From: an uncultured Lachnospiraceae bacterium
GTDB lineage: Bacteria > Bacillota > Clostridia > Lachnospirales > Lachnospiraceae
Assembly: GCA_910588755.1 (NCBI GenBank)
Contig: CAJUQZ010000007.1
Span: 1-41,627, forward strand
Direction: 5' to 3'
DNA: 41,627 nucleotides
The notes below the pieces were generated by a model. It had not been told where the DNA came from and searched no databases. It saw only the letters and a program-made list of their open reading frames with translations. The position numbers and the translations under genes are program-made. This document shows positions 39,709 to 41,627 of this stretch, one piece after another; within the stretch, counting starts at the first letter, position 1, and every line of letters begins with the position of its first letter.

Positions 39709-40728
39709 TTAAAACTGTTTCAGGAATCTGATGTCATTTTCATATAACAGTCGCATGTCATCAATCTCATATTTTAACAATGCGATCCGCTCTAGGCCGA
39801 CGCCAAACGCAAAACCAGAGTATTCCTCTGGATCAATATTGCACATTCTTAGCACCTTTGGGTGCACCATACCGCAGCCAAGAATCTCAATCCAGCCCTC
39901 TCCCTTGCAGAAACGGCAGCCGCTTCCACCGCACTTAAAACACGACACATCCATCTCGGCTGACGGCTCCGTGAATGGGAAATGGTGTGGCCTGAACTTG
40001 ACTTTCGTGTCCTCCCCGAACAGCTCCCTGGCAAACTCCGCAAGTGTACCCTTCAAATCCGCAAAAGTGATATTCTTGTCAATCACGAGTCCCTCAATCT
40101 GATGGAAGGAGGGAGAGTGTGTCGCGTCCACCTCATCCGCACGGAATACACGCCCTGGCGCAATCATTCTGATCGGAAGTTTTCCCTTTTCCATCTCATG
40201 TACCTGCACGCCTGAGGTCTGCGTCCTAAGCAGGATGTCGCTGTTGATATAAAATGTATCCTGCTCGTCCTTAGCCGGATGGTCAGCCGGAATATTCAGC
40301 GCCTCAAAATTATAATAATCCTTCTCCACCTCTGGGCCCTCCACAACCTCGTAGCCCATGCCGATAAAGATGCGCTCCACCTCCTCTAAGGCAATCGTGT
40401 TCGGGTGACGGTGTCCAACCTTATTTCGCTGCGCAGGAAGTGTCACATCGATTACCTCGGCCTTCATCTTCGCCTCGCGGAGCTTCCGCTCCATACCTGT
40501 CCTCGCCTCGTCTAGCATCCGCTCAATCTCGCTGCGCGCATCATTTACGAGCTGCCCGATCTTAGGCCGCTCCTCGGGCGCGACATCCTTCATTCCCTTC
40601 AGCACTGCCGTAAGTTCGCCCTTCTTGCCCAGAAAATTGACACGGACGTCATTTAATTTGTCCAGCGCCTCGCTTTCGTTGATCTGACGGATCGCCTCCG
40701 CCTTGATCTGCTCTAATCTCTCTTTCAT
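39709..40728 (-). CDS. pheS: Phenylalanyl-tRNA synthetase alpha subunit
   Basis: The catalytic subunit of phenylalanyl-tRNA synthetase. The 339-residue protein has an N-terminal coiled-coil arm for tRNA (about 1-90), then the class II core: GHRHPNTIALEEVERIFIGM (motif 1 region), RTQTSGVQVHEME and FRADEVDATHSPSFHQIEGL (motif 2), ending with GFAFGVGLERIALLKYEIDD (motif 3). The Phe-binding site region FKCGGSGCRFCKGEGWIEIL is typical for bacterial PheS. The ATG at 40728 is clear: GGAGA precedes it and it opens with MKERLEQIKAEA. Longer frames upstream run into the T-box leader and are not translated. It is the first gene of pheS-pheT(-queA). Confidence 0.98.
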   Translation of the reverse strand: MKERLEQIKAEAIRQINESEALDKLNDVRVNFLGKKGELTAVLKGMKDVAPEERPKIGQLVNDARSEIERMLDEARTGMERKLREAKMKAEVIDVTLPAQRNKVGHRHPNTIALEEVERIFIGMGYEVVEGPEVEKDYYNFEALNIPADHPAKDEQDTFYINSDILLRTQTSGVQVHEMEKGKLPIRMIAPGRVFRADEVDATHSPSFHQIEGLVIDKNITFADLKGTLAEFARELFGEDTKVKFRPHHFPFTEPSAEMDVSCFKCGGSGCRFCKGEGWIEILGCGMVHPKVLRMCNIDPEEYSGFAFGVGLERIALLKYEIDDMRLLYENDIRFLKQF

Positions 40729-41095
40729 CACCAGTCTCCTTTGCTCATTCTTAAATATAATTAATGAAAATGAAAAATCCCTTGTAGAAAACTCTACAAG
40801 GGACGAATAAACCGCGGTACCACCCAAGTTCCTGCAATCTCTACACCGTGCCAAACGACCTGCCCGCTGTATATCACAGACTCTCATAAGACGTAACGTG
40901 TCACTCCGGCTCTCCCTACAATATCGTCATTTGACAACACTTCAAAAAAGCTGCTCCAGTGGGAAATTCGCTATCATATTTGAACTTAGGAGGCTTTCAG
41001 CCGGCGACCTCCACTCTCTGACAGAAAATATAACGCTACTTACACCTTCACTGCATTTTAATATATTCTTTTATGTATCATAAAAACTATTGCTG
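40729..41095 (-). promoter_or_regulatory. T-box riboswitch, tRNA-Phe specific
   Basis: Leader RNA that senses uncharged tRNA-Phe and controls pheST. The T-box core TGGGTGGTACCGCG lies at 40813-40826, and a terminator (stem TCCCTTGTAG/CTACAAGGGA at 40778-40803, then T5) follows. Stem I runs from CAGTG at 41049-41053 to CACTG at 40957-40961 and contains a distal GGAGG/CCTCC hairpin. The specifier loop reads GAATTTCC at about 40962-40969; both possible codons (UUC, UUU) are for Phe. The AGUA-type 5' side of the loop is at about 41036-41042. Uncharged tRNA-Phe pairs its anticodon with the specifier and its CCA end with the T-box bulge, which forms the antiterminator. Confidence 0.93.
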
Positions 41096-41101
41096 AACAT
41101 A

Positions 41102-41130
41102 ATCATATGTTATCTGAAGAAAAATGTCAA
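41102..41130 (-). promoter_or_regulatory. Promoter of the pheS-pheT operon
   Basis: On the minus strand: TTGACA (-35), 17 bp, TATGAT (-10), close to consensus. Transcription should start near 41095, so the T-box leader is about 365 nt. Confidence 0.8.
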
Positions 41131-41145
41131 GCCCCAAATACAAAA

Positions 41146-41627
41146 CTATTTTAGCCGCGTATACAGGATCTCCATATCCCCATACGCTGTCTCGATCTCG
41201 AGAATGACGCTGTTGATGATATTGTAATCTGTCTCGTTGTACTCGTGAACATACAAATCGCTCTTAACCTGGAGTCTGGCCCCGCTCTCCGTAAGCGCGC
41301 TCATAGCATACGTCGTGATAATATTTCCGATTTCCGTAAGCGCCGACTGCCCGATCTCATCCAGGAAATCCAAATGCGGCAGGACCATTCCGCTGACCTT
41401 ATTGTAAAGGATCCCTGCAAGCTGCTGTGATATCCCATACAAAAACAAATGTTTGTTTGTGCTTTCCACAACTGTCCTGACGATGACCGCCCCGTCCACA
41501 TTCCCCTTGTAAATACAGCTCTTTACGCCAAGGATCGGAATATCATACATCTCTGTGAGCAGCTTATGCGCCACACTCTCAATAAAACTCTCTGTATCCG
41601 CAAAGGACTCCACTCCCTGCAGTGGTA
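41146..41627 (-). CDS. CheC/CheX-like protein, 3' part only
   Basis: The last 160 residues of a frame that is still open at the right edge. A GTG at 41613 exists but has its AGGGA site touching it, so I take the gene as starting beyond the window. It contains the CheC-type phosphatase motif E-x-x-N in a helix (DEIGQSALTEIGNIITTYAM), where the glutamate and asparagine act on phospho-CheY in CheC/CheX proteins. The remaining alpha/beta pattern fits the same fold. It may be a stand-alone CheX/CheC or the end of a fusion with a receiver domain. The stop is 16 bp from the promoter of the pheS leader, with no clear terminator between. Confidence 0.75.
   Translation of the reverse strand, partial: PLQGVESFADTESFIESVAHKLLTEMYDIPILGVKSCIYKGNVDGAVIVRTVVESTNKHLFLYGISQQLAGILYNKVSGMVLPHLDFLDEIGQSALTEIGNIITTYAMSALTESGARLQVKSDLYVHEYNETDYNIINSVILEIETAYGDMEILYTRLK

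Noticed and set aside
40729..40887. Longer pheS reading frame starting upstream of 40728
   Set aside because: It crosses the T-box terminator and antiterminator, which are clear RNA structures, and the ATG at 40728 has a good ribosome binding site.
1..41627. Mobile element, prophage, CRISPR array or tRNA/rRNA gene
   Set aside because: Scanning by eye found no transposase, integrase, phage structural gene, regularly spaced repeats, or cloverleaf-like gene; a tRNAscan or CRISPR search was not possible.

Overview
The window reads as chromosomal backbone of a low-to-mid-GC, anaerobic, Gram-positive Clostridia bacterium, most likely a member of the Lachnospiraceae. The signs are strong AGGAGG-type ribosome binding sites, TTGACA/TATAAT promoters, a phenylalanine T-box leader, the era-yqzL-recO-glyS order, a 2-hydroxyacyl-CoA dehydratase activase fusion, AgrC/LytTR-type signalling and a two-gene SufC-SufB pair. 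I see no rRNA, tRNA, CRISPR array, insertion sequence or prophage. Most genes lie on the minus strand; the plus-strand genes are the activase (9.4-13.8 kb), a polyol-phosphate dehydrogenase (29.7-30.7 kb) and the GH43/DUF362 pair (33.0-35.5 kb).

From 9.1 kb down to 1, a long minus-strand gene series runs from a promoter near 9.1 kb. In order it holds a rhomboid-like pseudoprotease with a zinc ribbon, an unknown 85-residue protein, a sigma-70-like protein lacking promoter-reading regions, an unknown 146-residue protein, an M16C metallopeptidase, Era, a YqzL-like protein that overlaps RecO, RecO, a lipoprotein and glycyl-tRNA synthetase (cut by the window edge). This stretch holds the most unusual proteins. 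A divergent promoter drives the 1457-residue activase on the plus strand, which ends at a perfect 20-bp bidirectional terminator shared with asnS.

From 13.8 to 29.5 kb everything is on the minus strand. It holds asnS, a small coiled-coil protein, a bacteriohemerythrin/CheX-like/receiver fusion, an operon of an orphan HigA-type regulator with sufC, sufB, a nitroreductase and a Nudix hydrolase, then a LytTR response regulator and GHKL kinase pair, an NfeD-NfeD-stomatin membrane operon with a tandem NfeD duplication, and a run of an unknown protein, an NSS transporter, hemW, a CsoR repressor, a DUF3783 protein and a divergent ThyX-like protein.

From 29.6 kb to the end, a glycerol-1-phosphate dehydrogenase-like gene faces a small membrane-anchored protein. 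After that come phenylacetate-CoA ligase, a GH43 glycosidase with a ferredoxin-less DUF362 protein, a PilZ protein, and the T-box controlled pheS-pheT-queA operon. A CheC/CheX-like fragment runs off the right edge. No single region proves to be a new system. The best leads are the pseudo-sigma plus pseudo-rhomboid gene block, the hemerythrin-receiver fusion, and the HigA-like regulator at the head of the Fe-S assembly operon. All identifications are by reading motifs and length; no database search was run.
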